DNA from: a virus
IMG/VR virus record: IMGVR_UViG_3300024518_002752
Span: 1 to 49,218 of that record
Reading direction: 5' to 3' (one strand)
Length of the DNA stretch: 49,218 nt
Shown: piece by piece, positions 1-6,701 of the stretch
Position numbering within the stretch: position 1 is the stretch's first letter
Layout: every line of letters starts with the position of its first letter
Position numbers and translations under genes: made by a program
The notes under the pieces: model-generated
The model's database searches: none
Seen by the model: only the letters and a program-made list of their open reading frames with translations
Told to the model about the DNA's origin: nothing

Positions 1-129
1 CTCGATGAGTTCCTCTGCTAGAACCTCGCAGTGACCAACCCGATCGCTAAGGATAAGGATCGACCTTCCCTCTGCAGCACACCTCGTAGCGATGTCCACG
101 ATGGTCTCGTTGCGGTCCTTGTCAAGGGT
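1..129. repeat. Left copy of the contig-end repeat
   Basis: Positions 1-126 are identical to 49090-49215. Position 127 is G here and T at 49216, and the last two bases agree again. The repeat lies inside the SF2 helicase gene and keeps its reading frame, so joining the two ends restores one uninterrupted gene. This is what a circular or circularly permuted genome gives when an assembler opens it at an arbitrary point. A true short terminal repeat is less likely because it would cut a gene. Confidence 0.9.
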
Positions 130-1194
130 CATCTCCGTCACGACGCGCCCGTACTCCTCGACCTCTCTGCGTGGCTTCCACATGGTGTCGATGAAGGAGA
201 ACTCGGGGACCATGATGAGGCCGTTGTGCTCCAGCGAGCGGTGGTCTATCTTCCAGATTTCTATGCCGAAGCTCCACCAAAGAAAGGGCGTCAATCCGTC
301 AGCCCGCTCAGGCGTAGCGGTGAGGCCGAACCGCAGCTGCGCAGGGATGGCGGTGAGCACAAAAGAAAAGGTCTGTGCTGGCGCATGATGGGCTTCGTCC
401 AGGATGACAACGCCGAACTGCTTGGCCCAATCGTATAGCTCTGTCCAGCGCATCTTGGTGAGAGTCTGCACCGTGGCTATCACCACGTCGCCGGCTTCCT
501 TCTTGCCCATGCCGTACACGCCAACGCTCGCGCCGGGAAGCCACTGCGCCAGCCTGCTCTTCCACTGCAGCACGAGGTCTCCAGTGTGAGCGAGGATGAG
601 AGTCTTGCGCTTGGCCGCGCCAATGATCCCCACGCCTATCGCCGTCTTGCCTGCACCGCAGGGAGCGCGGAGCACGCCGTGTCCATGCCTCATAGCTGCG
701 TCGATGCCATCCTGCTGGTAGCCACGGGGCGCGAAGCTGTCGGCCAAGCCTACGTCGATGGGGCTACCCTTCTGCCTTCGGTCCACGATGTCGAGCCAGA
801 AGCGATTCGTTTTGCAGAAGAGAGGAAGGATGATGCCGTCTCCCCAGGGATGGTCGAGGGGAAGACGATGGGCTGCGTACAGCCACTGGTCGGGCATCGG
901 AACACGCTTGCCTTTCTTGCGCAGGTTGTTGGCGGTAACCCAATCGGGGTTAACGATGCGGAACTCTTTTGCTATCTCAATCGCGTCCTCACTGTCAGGC
1001 TTGAAGTAAATCCCTCCGGCCTTGACGCACATCACATGCTTCATGCGGTCCTCCATGTATCGGTTAGATGCCATCACCCGCATCCAAAGCGGGCAGTCGT
1101 TGATGTAAAGCTGGTGCCACCTGTCGAGGGAGGAGTCGTAGTACCCGATGTACTTACGCGACTTCCCCATGAACCTTATGCCAAGGGTGCTCAC
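1..1194 (-). CDS. SF2 DNA helicase, N-terminal 398 residues (continues at the right end)
   Basis: This is the first part of a DEAH-type superfamily 2 helicase. Translation from the GTG at 1194 gives 398 codons with no stop before the window edge. Walker A APCGAGKT is at residues 177-184, motif II DEAH at 266-269 and motif III-like LTATP at 291-295. About 150 residues before the ATPase core are unrecognised. The GTG overlaps the TGA of the upstream primase-helicase gene (GTGA), so the two are translationally coupled. The gene finishes at 48748 through the end repeat, giving a protein of about 511 residues. Phage helicases of this class usually act in replication or recombination; the exact role here is inferred. 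Confidence 0.93.
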   Translation of the reverse strand, partial: MSTLGIRFMGKSRKYIGYYDSSLDRWHQLYINDCPLWMRVMASNRYMEDRMKHVMCVKAGGIYFKPDSEDAIEIAKEFRIVNPDWVTANNLRKKGKRVPMPDQWLYAAHRLPLDHPWGDGIILPLFCKTNRFWLDIVDRRQKGSPIDVGLADSFAPRGYQQDGIDAAMRHGHGVLRAPCGAGKTAIGVGIIGAAKRKTLILAHTGDLVLQWKSRLAQWLPGASVGVYGMGKKEAGDVVIATVQTLTKMRWTELYDWAKQFGVVILDEAHHAPAQTFSFVLTAIPAQLRFGLTATPERADGLTPFLWWSFGIEIWKIDHRSLEHNGLIMVPEFSFIDTMWKPRREVEEYGRVVTEMTLDKDRNETIVDIATRCAAEGRSILILSDRVGHCEVLAEELIE

Positions 1195-3266
1195 TCCCCC
1201 GTCTCTTCAAAGCCAACGGCAGCGCGAGCCCATACTCTTCTGCGGCGACCCTCCACGTACTCCCGGCGCTGCTCGAACCCTAGCCTGCGCAGCGTCTCGG
1301 CCACTCTCATCTGCTTGCCCTTGTCCATCTGATAGGGCTGAAGCTCGAGCCCCTCGGCCATCACTCGCTCGATGGTGAACTGGTCCTGTCCGATCGCTGA
1401 GGTCCACTTGGAGATCAACTCCTCCCACGCGTCGTTAACCTGAAAGGGTTGGTGTACATCGCGAAGCGCCTGCTCCTCTGCAGCGGTGAGGTGCCACCTT
1501 TCCCCCTTAGCGAAGGCATCGTAGGCCTCTGCCCACAGCATTCCCCTGAACTCGGTGAGCCACTTGCGGTCCACCCAATCTGTGCGCACCGGCCAGAACC
1601 TGCGCGAGCCTGTACTGTCGGTGAGGAATCCCTCCTCGTTGGTCGAGGCAGCGAACACAACGTGGCGCGGAACCACCTCAGCCTTTGTCTTGTAGGGCTC
1701 GCGGTAGGTGTCGGAGCTGGCGGTGAGGAAGGCTTTGATCTGGCTGTGCGCCCGGCCACGAAAGGAGTCGAGCTCGGCTATCTCGTATATCCAAGCCTTG
1801 CGTATCTGTTGGAAAGCATCCTTGCTGAAGTCGAGCGGGGTGTCAGAGAAGTACTCGTCGCCTGCCAAAACTCTGAGCCCTGTGCTCTTGCCTGCCCCCT
1901 GGGGGCCCACAAGGACGAGCGTCGCGTCGGCTTGGCATCCCGGCCTCATGCATCGAGCGACTGCCTGGATGAGCCACTTGCGCCCCAGTATCCTCGTGAT
2001 GGCTGTGTCGTCCGACGAGAAGCCCTTCACCAGCCACTCGTCCACTCGCTTCTCTCCGTCCCATACCAGTCCTCCCAACCACTCCTGCAGAGGGTTGCGC
2101 ACCCGCTCTGCCGCGTGCATCTCCACAGTTTGCCGGACCACGTTCGTGGCCCAGACCTTTCCGTAAACCCTGTCGAGCCAAACGGCAAGCTTGGTATCTT
2201 CCACGTCAGTCCATCGAACGGCGGCGTCGAGCATCACGTCGCCGTTGAATCCGTTCTTCCAGATGCGATCGTTCCACCGCGTGTCGTGCTCAAGGACGTA
2301 GGCGAGGTTGCTGGGGGTAGCCTTGGGTCTGCCGGTTGGCATCCCTCTTACGGTGTCCTGCTCAACGATGGTGAGCACCGCCTCCTCTGGTCCCCCTTCC
2401 TCTCTGCCGCCGGGTAGCTGGGTAGCGTTGGCGAAAGGAAAGAACTGGGTGAACGGACTGCGAGCGTGGCCGTGGCTCTTGGACATGCAGCATAGGAGCA
2501 CGCCGTCTTTGCATCGACGCAGGAACGCGGACCCCAGAGACGAGCCCTCTTTGAACGGGCACGCCCCCTTGATCTTGTCGCCTCTCTTGTGCTTGAGCCC
2601 CCACTCTTTTATCTGAAGGTGCTCCCCTTCCATGTTGATGAACTCGTGGTCCTCTTCCTGCTCGGGAGCTATCTCTTGTTTGCCCCCACGCAAGATAAGG
2701 TCCACGTCAACGGGAGGCTCGTCGCCTTCGTAGTAGCCGCTCCAGTGGTAGTTGTCCCTGAACTCGGGAGCAGGCGCAGGCAAGTACCACATGCGGGCAG
2801 CGTCTTTGCACGCGGGGTCTGGGATGAGACCAGCGTCTTCGCTGTAGCGCATCGCCCACTTGATGAGGGTCTTGAACTCGCGCACGGTGACGGGCCGAGA
2901 GAGGCAGACTACCGCTCGCGTCCTGTCCTCCCCCGGCTTGTTTGACCATGTGGTGTGCGTAACCATGAGGTAGTTTCCCCACACCGCCTCAACGTCCTCG
3001 ACAGCTGCGCCCTCATCGAAGTCCAGGCACAGGCAGTAGATCTTATCGACGTTCTCGTTGGAGCGTACCGTCCCCTTCTTGAGGGTGAGGGGTGACCACA
3101 GTGGCAGCTGCGCCTTGTCGGAGTAGTTGATTCCTTTCGCGGCCACCTTGTCGAGCCACTTGAGTTCGATGTAGCCCTCGACGAACTCGTCCCAACTCAT
3201 CTCACGGACGGCCCATGGCAGGTTCTTGTAGAGGTTCTTATAGAGGGTTATTTTTATTGGGGTCAC
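1191..3266 (-). CDS. Primase-helicase: AEP-like N-terminus plus VapE/D5-type ATPase
   Basis: The protein is 691 aa from a GTG start at 3266, chosen because GGAGAC lies eight bases upstream and rusA ends 17 bases before; no ATG fits. Residues 79-86 (LCLDFDEG) give a D-x-D pair typical of archaeo-eukaryotic primase folds, and residues about 236-267 carry several Cys and His that may bind zinc. The C-terminal half is a VapE-family (PF05272-like) P-loop ATPase: Walker A GPQGAGKST at 454-462, acidic IYEIAELD at 493-500, FAASTNE at 538-544 and TGSRRFWPV at 552-560. It probably primes and unwinds phage DNA for a host polymerase, since no polymerase gene is visible. The ATPase call is firm; the primase call is by motif only. 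Confidence 0.88.
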   Translation of the reverse strand: MTPIKITLYKNLYKNLPWAVREMSWDEFVEGYIELKWLDKVAAKGINYSDKAQLPLWSPLTLKKGTVRSNENVDKIYCLCLDFDEGAAVEDVEAVWGNYLMVTHTTWSNKPGEDRTRAVVCLSRPVTVREFKTLIKWAMRYSEDAGLIPDPACKDAARMWYLPAPAPEFRDNYHWSGYYEGDEPPVDVDLILRGGKQEIAPEQEEDHEFINMEGEHLQIKEWGLKHKRGDKIKGACPFKEGSSLGSAFLRRCKDGVLLCCMSKSHGHARSPFTQFFPFANATQLPGGREEGGPEEAVLTIVEQDTVRGMPTGRPKATPSNLAYVLEHDTRWNDRIWKNGFNGDVMLDAAVRWTDVEDTKLAVWLDRVYGKVWATNVVRQTVEMHAAERVRNPLQEWLGGLVWDGEKRVDEWLVKGFSSDDTAITRILGRKWLIQAVARCMRPGCQADATLVLVGPQGAGKSTGLRVLAGDEYFSDTPLDFSKDAFQQIRKAWIYEIAELDSFRGRAHSQIKAFLTASSDTYREPYKTKAEVVPRHVVFAASTNEEGFLTDSTGSRRFWPVRTDWVDRKWLTEFRGMLWAEAYDAFAKGERWHLTAAEEQALRDVHQPFQVNDAWEELISKWTSAIGQDQFTIERVMAEGLELQPYQMDKGKQMRVAETLRRLGFEQRREYVEGRRRRVWARAAVGFEETGE

Positions 3267-3283
3267 GGGGGTCTCCAGGTTGG

Positions 3284-3709
3284 TTAGGTTAGGGGGGAAA
3301 GGGTAATCTCCACGGACGGTCCCTCCTGCATGGAGGAGTAGAACTTCGAGGCTGAGATGCGAACGACGCACGAGTCGTCCCTCAAGACGCCTGCCATCGT
3401 GAGACAATCCATCGCTGACTTAACTATGTTGTCTAGGTCAGGCTTGGAGGTGCATGGTAGTCTTAACGGGCTATCACGTTTTCGGCATAACCTCTTGGGC
3501 CGGTGCATGACTGCGACCACGTCGATCGAACACGGCTCGTCGAGGGGCGCGTCCTTCCAGCAGGACCGAGCGAGCATCGCAGCTGCGCGTTCCCACTCGG
3601 CGCTCCCTTTGGGTGAGTACATCTTGATGTGCCCTCCCCGAAGAGTAGCTCGCGGCCTGCCCTTTCCTACGGGAGGTCCAGGGATGACGCACTCAAACGT
3701 CCAGCCCAT
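3284..3709 (-). CDS. rusA: RusA-family Holliday junction resolvase
   Basis: A 141-aa protein, the usual length for RusA. The catalytic signature KPDLDNIVKSAMD lies at residues 89-101, with D91 and D93, followed by DD at 111-112 and K97. These match the Asp triad and Lys of the family. RusA dimers cut four-way DNA junctions symmetrically; in phages this resolves branched replication and recombination intermediates before packaging. The start overlaps the end of the XRE regulator gene by 17 bases. It is followed by the primase-helicase, so regulator, resolvase, primase and helicase form one leftward replication operon. Confidence 0.93.
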   Translation of the reverse strand: MGWTFECVIPGPPVGKGRPRATLRGGHIKMYSPKGSAEWERAAAMLARSCWKDAPLDEPCSIDVVAVMHRPKRLCRKRDSPLRLPCTSKPDLDNIVKSAMDCLTMAGVLRDDSCVVRISASKFYSSMQEGPSVEITLSPLT

Positions 3710-3905
3710 GCACCACCTCCATCACCACCTTGGCATCCCAGCCAAAGAGCCCGACGAGTTTAGAGAACTGGGTTAAGTTCGGGATGCGCTGCTGGTTCTC
3801 CCACATCGAAACCGATGCGCGATTGCTGTCCACCCGCTCACCTAACTCCTCCTGGGTCATTCTGTTTCGCTTGCGTGATAGCATGATGTAGTCTGCCAAT
3901 GTCAT
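3693..3905 (-). CDS. XRE/Cro-type HTH transcriptional regulator
   Basis: A 70-aa protein that is almost entirely a helix-turn-helix domain of the XRE family (about residues 5-58, including MTQEELGERV and the recognition-helix stretch NRASVSMWE). AAGGAGG sits directly upstream of the ATG. It is the first gene of the leftward replication operon and faces the rightward recombination operon across a 156-base divergent promoter region, which is where Cro/CI-like proteins normally bind. With no integrase in the window, a control switch between early transcripts is more likely than classical lysogeny. The operator is suggested below. Confidence 0.85.
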   Translation of the reverse strand: MTLADYIMLSRKRNRMTQEELGERVDSNRASVSMWENQQRIPNLTQFSKLVGLFGWDAKVVMEVVHGLDV

Positions 3906-3923
3906 TCGTGCCTCCTTACAATC

Positions 3924-3937
3924 TTATGGTATCATAA
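3924..3937. promoter_or_regulatory. Candidate operator for the XRE regulator
   Basis: Inverted repeat TTATG-GTAT-CATAA, with 5-bp half-sites and a 4-bp spacer, lies 19 bases upstream of the XRE gene and 9 bases from the -35 box of the divergent rightward promoter. Small XRE proteins commonly bind short palindromes like this and repress their own transcript. Binding here would cover the leftward promoter region. The assignment is positional only. Confidence 0.4.
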
Positions 3938-3945
3938 AAAAACAT

Positions 3946-3975
3946 TTGCAACAACAAGAAGAATGTGTATATAAT
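3946..3975 (+). promoter_or_regulatory. Sigma70-like promoter of the recombination operon
   Basis: TTGCAA at 3946-3951 and TATAAT at 3970-3975 are separated by 18 bases. Initiation near 3982 would give an 80-base leader before the ATG at 4062. The -10 matches consensus perfectly and the -35 matches at four of six positions. Confidence 0.6.
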
Positions 3976-3980
3976 AAAGT

Positions 3981-4009
3981 GAAGACAGGGTGTCAGCCCA
4001 ACCGTCTTC
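3981..4009 (+). other. Hairpin at the start of the recombination-operon leader
   Basis: GAAGAC at 3981-3986 pairs with GTCTTC at 4004-4009, and GGG/CCC inside can extend the helix. It lies at or just after the predicted transcription start, where a 5' hairpin could stabilise the mRNA. Downstream the leader holds CCTAAACCAAACC just before the ribosome binding site, a motif shared with other early operons. Confidence 0.45.
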
Positions 4010-4061
4010 CTCGGCCTAGAGATTGGCAGAGATTGAAACCTAAACCAAACCAGGAAAGAAA

Positions 4062-4262
4062 ATGAACCAAAACAGACTTGGCTCTATACATGAAAGGCTC
4101 TTGCATTTAATCCGCTACCTTGTGGAGGAACAAAACTTCACCGCCATCCAGGTCGTGGCTATCCTTGAGAAGCCATGGCACTGGCAAGACGAAGCAGATG
4201 CCATCTGGGACAACAGGAATCTGCAGTCCCTTATCGAAGGAGAAGACCATGTTAACGCTTGA
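4062..4262 (+). CDS. Hypothetical protein, first gene of recombination operon
   Basis: A 66-aa protein with no domain I recognise. AGGAAAG precedes the ATG at 4062. It is predicted mostly helical and slightly acidic, with three Trp residues near the C-terminus (including WHWQ and IWDN). It overlaps the start of the exonuclease gene by 14 bases, so translation is probably coupled. As first gene of an early recombination operon it could be an accessory to the exonuclease/annealing pair; this is inference from position. Confidence 0.7.
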   Translation: MNQNRLGSIHERLLHLIRYLVEEQNFTAIQVVAILEKPWHWQDEADAIWDNRNLQSLIEGEDHVNA

Positions 4263-5253
4263 ACAACTACAACGTCGTCAGTCTTGTCTCACGGCCAGCT
4301 CGGTAGCTTCGGTGCTAGGCGTCAGTAAGTGGAGTACTGGCTTTGATGTCTACGCCAGCAAGACAAAGCCTCTTGAGGTAGACGAGCCTAGCCCTGCGCA
4401 GCTGCGTGGCCACATCTTTGAAGCAGCCATCATTGACTTCTTCGAGCGTGAACTGAGAGCAGTGAACCCAGACTTGGAGTTTGAGCTTGTCTTCCCTTCG
4501 GAACAGGAGACTCCCTTCACTCTAGAGGACTGGCGCGGGGCAACCCCTGACTGTCTGCTGGTGCTCGATGACGAGGTCATCCTCATCGACGCTAAGACTC
4601 AGCGCGAACGCAGAGACTGGGGCGACACCAACTTCAACTACAAGGGGCTTGAGACTGGTACTCGTGAGACTACCATCCCTCTCGACTACGACTGCCAGAT
4701 GCGTTGGAGCATGCCTATCGTGCAGGACAGGATGGACAAACCTTGTCATCGAAGCCTGCTCGTTGTCTTCTTTACGTTGACCGATACCTTCGAGGTCTTC
4801 AGCGTAGACCGCAACGCCTGCGTTGAAGATCAGATGGTGGAGAACTGTCGCAACTGGTGGTGGAAGCACATCGTTGCAGGGGTAGAGCCTGAGCTTGACC
4901 ACTCCACCTCAGCCTGCGCAGCTGTAAAGGAACGCTTCCCTCCGCGTGCAGACGGCTCTCCTTCGGGTGAACTACGTCACGATGACGGCACTGGCAAGAC
5001 GATGGTCGAGCAGATCAAGGCTATCAAGAAGCAGAAGAAGATGATTGAGGAGGAGCTCAAGACTTTGGAGAACCGACTCAAGACATACATCGGAGACGAT
5101 GATGGCATCATTGGCGACGGCTTCAAGGCAACCTGGAAACCACAGAAGGGCCGAGCAGCCATCGACATGAAGCGCCTGAAGACAGACCACCCCGAGATTA
5201 TTTCAACCTACACCAAACAAGAAGACTTCTACAAAGTTCTTCGCATTCGCTAA
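4249..5253 (+). CDS. YqaJ-type viral recombinase exonuclease
   Basis: A 334-aa protein; the ATG at 4249 follows AAGGAGAAG. The N-terminal two thirds is a PD-(D/E)XK nuclease of the YqaJ/lambda-Exo family: opening LTASSVASVLGVS at 14-26, E58 in HIFEAA, D101 in TPD, D114 and K116 in IDAK, and Q150 in the YDCQ helix. Residues about 253-282 form a Lys/Glu-rich coiled coil, a common tail in phage YqaJ proteins. It should degrade one strand from double-strand ends to expose single strands. The next gene looks like the matching annealing protein, the standard two-component phage recombination arrangement. Confidence 0.9.
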   Translation: MLTLEQLQRRQSCLTASSVASVLGVSKWSTGFDVYASKTKPLEVDEPSPAQLRGHIFEAAIIDFFERELRAVNPDLEFELVFPSEQETPFTLEDWRGATPDCLLVLDDEVILIDAKTQRERRDWGDTNFNYKGLETGTRETTIPLDYDCQMRWSMPIVQDRMDKPCHRSLLVVFFTLTDTFEVFSVDRNACVEDQMVENCRNWWWKHIVAGVEPELDHSTSACAAVKERFPPRADGSPSGELRHDDGTGKTMVEQIKAIKKQKKMIEEELKTLENRLKTYIGDDDGIIGDGFKATWKPQKGRAAIDMKRLKTDHPEIISTYTKQEDFYKVLRIR

Positions 5254-5263
5254 GGAGATCATT

Positions 5264-5974
5264 ATGTCAGCTATTATTAAAGGTGTCGTAAACATTCACG
5301 GTAACGACTACTTCACGGTGGCACGCCGAGTCTTTGACTTTCGTCAGCAGCATCCAGCCTCAGACGGCTGGGGAATCCAGACGGAGATCATCTCCATCGA
5401 CGCTGACCGTGTAGTCATGAAGGCATCTATCGTTTCCCCCACGGGTCAAGTGGTAGGAACAGGCTTTGCCGAAGAGGTAAGGAGTTCCTCTAAGATCAAT
5501 CGCACGTCAGCTCTTGAGAACTGTGAGACCAGTTGCATCGGTCGCGCAGTCTTCGCAGCTACAGCGGTCGGCTTTGAGGGCAGCACTCAATACGCCTCTG
5601 CAGACGAGGTGGTTAATGCTGTAGCCCAGCAAAACGCCGCGCCTACAGTGGAGTCGCTGACTAGTAGGACGCAAGGGCTTCGCGCTGCTCCTGCTCCCAC
5701 CAACGGCTCTGCTCCTGCATGCCCGAAGTGCGGCGATGAGATGTGGGACAACAGCGACAAGCGCCGAGCAGGAGGCAAGGCTCCCGCGTACAAGTGCAAG
5801 AAGAACAAGTGGGACAGCAAGACCAAGAAGAGCGTGGGTTGCGAAGGCATTGTTTGGGATGCCGTCGCGACAGCTGTTCCCTTCCAGCCTGAAAGGGATG
5901 ACGAAGTCACCGTGCGTGATATAATCGAGCCCGATCGGTTTGAAGACTACGAGGCGGAAGAGATTCCTTTCTAG
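5264..5974 (+). CDS. Probable ssDNA-annealing/recombination protein with zinc ribbon and SSB-like C-terminal tip
   Basis: A 236-aa protein. Residues 1-115 carry the TGFAEE...INRTSALENCETSCIGRA pattern that I associate with Rad52/Erf/DdrA-like phage annealing proteins; this identification is by pattern, not search. Residues 153-193 form a Cys4 zinc ribbon (C153, C156, C178, C193). The last residues, EDYEAEEIPF, closely resemble the acidic tip that ends bacterial SSB (DDDIPF in E. coli) and recruits host repair proteins. It follows the YqaJ exonuclease by ten bases with AAGGAG before the ATG, as expected for an exonuclease-annealase pair. The exact annealing family is uncertain. Confidence 0.72.
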   Translation: MSAIIKGVVNIHGNDYFTVARRVFDFRQQHPASDGWGIQTEIISIDADRVVMKASIVSPTGQVVGTGFAEEVRSSSKINRTSALENCETSCIGRAVFAATAVGFEGSTQYASADEVVNAVAQQNAAPTVESLTSRTQGLRAAPAPTNGSAPACPKCGDEMWDNSDKRRAGGKAPAYKCKKNKWDSKTKKSVGCEGIVWDAVATAVPFQPERDDEVTVRDIIEPDRFEDYEAEEIPF

Positions 5975-5994
5975 GGGTCCAGCGGGGGACACCT

Positions 5995-6033
5995 GGCGCA
6001 GCCGTTACTCCATGAACGGTTGCGCCTTTCTTT
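5995..6033 (+). terminator. Rho-independent terminator of the recombination operon
   Basis: GGCGCAGCCGTT (5995-6006) pairs with AACGGTTGCGCC (6015-6026) with one G-T wobble, loop of eight, followed by TTTCTTT. It stands 21 bases after the annealing-protein stop. The leftward late operon ends at 6032, so the hairpin separates converging transcripts, but only the plus-strand RNA has the U-run. Confidence 0.9.
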
Positions 6034-6259
6034 ATCCGGACGCCTTCATCAAGGCCTGAAGCATCGGGCCACCAGCACCACCGGCTAACGCTGCGCCGCC
6101 AACAAGGAAGAACATCTTTGTGATCTGCGCTTGGATATTCATGCATGTCTTCTCGATGTCAGCCACGTTGGAACGGAGCTCGATGATGGACTCTACCTGC
6201 TTGTCGCTACGCTCGCGCAAGTAGCGCAACTCATCTAGTAGAAAATCATTTGTCGCCAT
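6032..6259 (-). CDS. XhlA-like membrane protein, last late gene
   Basis: A 75-aa protein with an N-terminal heptad-like helix (about residues 5-45, many Leu, Glu and Arg) and one C-terminal hydrophobic segment (FFLVGGAALAGGAGG region, about 50-66). This is the layout of XhlA-type lysis accessory proteins. The ATG at 6259 is preferred over 6280 because GGGAG lies upstream. It overlaps the M15 lysin gene by 14 bases, and lysin plus membrane partner ending the late operon fits a lysis cassette. A role in membrane disruption is inferred from architecture and position. Confidence 0.6.
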   Translation of the reverse strand: MATNDFLLDELRYLRERSDKQVESIIELRSNVADIEKTCMNIQAQITKMFFLVGGAALAGGAGGPMLQALMKASG

Positions 6260-6701
6260 CGTCGTGCCGCTCCCATGCAACGTAGCTGCCGTCTTTCTTC
6301 TTTAATAATAACTGACGCCGATTCTTTTTGCGAGTCGTGTGGCTGATGTGGATGTGACCCGTGGTCTCTTTGTACCAGATGGCCTGGTCTACAGGCCAAT
6401 CCATTCCGGTCATTCTTACTATGTAATCCCACACGTCATAGGTGGGTTGGTCAGGGCAATAAAAATCACAGGCCTCTGCGATAACGTGCTGGCTTGAGGG
6501 GGATCCCCCCACCTCCTGGTTTACCTCGGGGCACCTGTAGCCTGACGTAATAGTGACGGGACCAAAGCGGTCTCGGATGGGCTGCAGGATAGCTGTGCAT
6601 AGAGCTGCAACCCTTGGGACGTAGTCCTTTGGCAGCACGTTGGTGAGCGCGGTGCTGGTCACCTCGAACTCTTCGCTGTTGAAGTTGGGGGTGACCTTCA
6701 C
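6246..6701 (-). CDS. Peptidase M15-family endolysin
   Basis: A 151-aa protein. SGYRCPEVN at residues 53-61 and SSQHVIAEACDF at 69-80 match the M15 zinc-peptidase pattern SxHxxGxAxD, with H72 and D79 as metal ligands; the usual Gly is Ala75 here. The second half is HIHIS at 116-120, with H118 the probable third ligand. Such enzymes cut peptide cross-links in peptidoglycan and serve as phage lysins. It starts inside the end of the 1001-aa gene (ATGA overlap). No signal peptide is seen, so export would need a holin. Confidence 0.88.
   Translation of the reverse strand: MKVTPNFNSEEFEVTSTALTNVLPKDYVPRVAALCTAILQPIRDRFGPVTITSGYRCPEVNQEVGGSPSSQHVIAEACDFYCPDQPTYDVWDYIVRMTGMDWPVDQAIWYKETTGHIHISHTTRKKNRRQLLLKKKDGSYVAWERHDDGDK

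Noticed and set aside
1-129. Genuine short direct terminal repeat of virion DNA
   Set aside because: It would cut a helicase gene that is complete when the ends are joined; circular assembly overlap is simpler.
586-1332. 248-codon plus-strand open frame
   Set aside because: Opposite the SF2 helicase, which has clear Walker A and DEAH motifs on the minus strand.
1449-2417. 322-codon open frame on the plus strand
   Set aside because: It lies entirely opposite the primase-helicase ATPase motifs and has no ribosome site; shadow frame caused by codon bias.
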